A stretch of 6,977 nt of DNA from DATBMY01 sp036554605 (GTDB taxonomy: Bacteria; Acidobacteriota; Blastocatellia; UBA7656), in the NCBI GenBank assembly GCA_036554605.1, contig DATBMY010000292.1:1-6977 (forward strand), written 5' to 3'. The stretch's first letter is position 1, and every line of letters starts with the position of its first letter. Below are positions 5,751-6,977 of this stretch, piece by piece. A program made the translations under genes and the position numbers. The notes below the pieces were generated by a model that searched no databases, was not told the DNA's origin, and was given only the letters and a program-made list of their open reading frames with translations.

Positions 5751-6977
5751 ATGGAGAATAAGAGGAGTGAGCTTGAAAGGATCCCGGCCCCCGAAGAGGG
5801 AGCGCTTATACGCGCCGGCTATCCAAATACGGCGATTTCCCCGGACGTATATCTGGATGGCTATGGATACGGCAATCCTTACAACGACGTTGAGAGTGAT
5901 GAGACGGCCGTGCTGCGAGGGCTCTGGCGCTCGATCCGCAAGCACAAATGGCTCGTGATAAGCATCACCACTATTATCACGGTCTTCGTCGCCATAGAGG
6001 TAATGCGCATCAGGCCTACCTACACCGCTTCGACTATAGTTGAGATAAAGAAAGATTCTCCCATGCTCGTTATCTCGAATTCCGAAGCGGACCCGGCAAA
6101 TTCCGTCAGCATAAACACGAAGATACTGATGTTCAGCAGCCGCCCGCTGCTTGAAGACGTGGTGATCAAGCAGAAGCTCGATCGCAACAAGAAGTTCGTC
6201 GACGTCAGTAGAGAGCGCTCGTGGTGGGATACGGTAAGCTCCTTAGTAAAGGGGAAGAAAGCCGGGCAGACGCCCGCGGGCGCCGAAGCGCAGGATTCAA
6301 CCGTGGCGATGAAGAATGAAGAGAGCAGCGCGCCGCCTCAGATTGAAAATGCGCAGATGGACCGTTACGTGTCGATACTCGAATCGGGCATGAAGATCGA
6401 GCATATAAAGGACACGCAGGCCATGCAGATATCATTCAGGCATACCGATCCGACCATCGCGGCGGCGGTTGCCAACGGGCTCGCGGAGAGTTTCGTGCAG
6501 CGCAACTATGATGCTAAGACTCAGAGTTTTGATAGGGCCTCGGACTTTCTCGATCGCTCGACCAGAGAGCTAAAGGCGAAAGTACAGTCGGCCGAAAATG
6601 CGATGTTGGCTTACACTCGGGACAACAACATCATCTCGTCTCAGAATAATTCGACCTTGACCTCCGACAAGCTCATGAATCTGCATCAGCAGGCCATGCG
6701 AGCCGAGGTGGACCTGTTGCTCAAGCAATCGCTTTATGACGAGGTGAGAAAAGGCCACGTCAATCAACTGCCGGACGCATTCACCGATCCCAAGATCGTG
6801 GAATTGCAGAAAGCCTATAATCAGCTTGAAATGAAGGAGACGGAGCTGAAGGTAGCCTTCGGGCCCGAGCATCCGCAGGTCGTCGAAACCGTGCAGCAGA
6901 TGAGAAAGATCAAGGAGCAGATTGCCGCGAGCCACGCCTCTCTGGAAGAGAAGATCAAGAGCGATTACGAGCGGGCC
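5751..6977 (+). CDS. Wzc/GumC-like chain-length determinant (Wzz + GNVR), 3' end outside window
   Basis: The frame is open for 409 codons from ATG 5751 to the window edge with no stop. AGGAG at 5739-5743 (7-base spacer) supports the start, 41 bp after the export gene. A 66-residue cytoplasmic N-terminus rich in Gly and Tyr (DGYGYGNPY) is followed by one membrane helix (67-87). The periplasmic Wzz-type domain then begins with PTYTASTIVEIKKD (89-102) and contains a hydrophilic insert at about 151-203. MQISFRHTDPTIAAAVANGL (225-244) is the typical end of the Wzz beta domain. Coiled-coil helices follow (about 258-290 and 350-409), with the GNVR-type motif FGPEHPQVVETVQQMRKI (370-387). Such proteins oligomerise in the inner membrane, dock to Wza-like channels and set polymer length. 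The second helix, any tyrosine-kinase (BY-kinase) domain and the C-terminal Tyr cluster would lie beyond the window, so kinase fusion cannot be judged. Confidence 0.92.
   Translation, partial: MENKRSELERIPAPEEGALIRAGYPNTAISPDVYLDGYGYGNPYNDVESDETAVLRGLWRSIRKHKWLVISITTIITVFVAIEVMRIRPTYTASTIVEIKKDSPMLVISNSEADPANSVSINTKILMFSSRPLLEDVVIKQKLDRNKKFVDVSRERSWWDTVSSLVKGKKAGQTPAGAEAQDSTVAMKNEESSAPPQIENAQMDRYVSILESGMKIEHIKDTQAMQISFRHTDPTIAAAVANGLAESFVQRNYDAKTQSFDRASDFLDRSTRELKAKVQSAENAMLAYTRDNNIISSQNNSTLTSDKLMNLHQQAMRAEVDLLLKQSLYDEVRKGHVNQLPDAFTDPKIVELQKAYNQLEMKETELKVAFGPEHPQVVETVQQMRKIKEQIAASHASLEEKIKSDYERA

Noticed and set aside
5469..5945. 158-codon minus strand frame across the export/chain-length junction
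   Set aside because: Antisense to two well-supported genes and no family match.

Overview
The window is part of a polysaccharide (exopolysaccharide or O-antigen type) biosynthesis and export locus, with every supported gene on the + strand. Outer-membrane export (Wza-like) and inner-membrane chain-length control (Wzc/GumC-like) components imply a diderm bacterium. Moderate GC, the mixed codon use and the general look of the proteins make me lean towards Acidobacteriota (Blastocatellia-like). That is an impression only; nothing in the window fixes the taxon.

Layout. (1) 3-413: 3' end of a UbiA-family decaprenyl-phosphate phosphoribosyltransferase. (2) 498-2351: a polytopic membrane protein with GT-C glycosyltransferase architecture and a soluble C-terminal domain. 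(3) 2352-3157: about 800 bp with no convincing gene. It holds several protein-like stretches in shifting frames, a 12-codon open frame with an excellent Shine-Dalgarno sequence, and a hairpin followed by six T. (4) 3158-4648: O-antigen ligase/polymerase (Wzy_C family). (5) 4645-5709: periplasmic/outer-membrane polysaccharide export protein with SLBB domains, overlapping the previous gene by ATGA. (6) 5751 to the window end: Wzz/GNVR chain-length determinant, with its 3' end outside the window. This gene has no stop inside the window and is easily missed.

How the genes work together (inference from families). The UbiA enzyme would make the first lipid-linked precursor of an arabinofuranosyl or ribofuranosyl donor. 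The GT-C protein would transfer sugars from a polyprenyl-phosphate donor on the periplasmic side. The Wzy/WaaL-type protein would polymerise or ligate repeat units. The Wzc- and Wza-like proteins would set chain length and export the polymer. The last three genes look like one translationally linked unit. The 800-bp gap probably separates it from the first two genes and may carry its promoter or leader.

No tRNA, rRNA, CRISPR array or recognisable insertion sequence was seen. I found no clearly novel system. The least explained part is the 2352-3157 interval.
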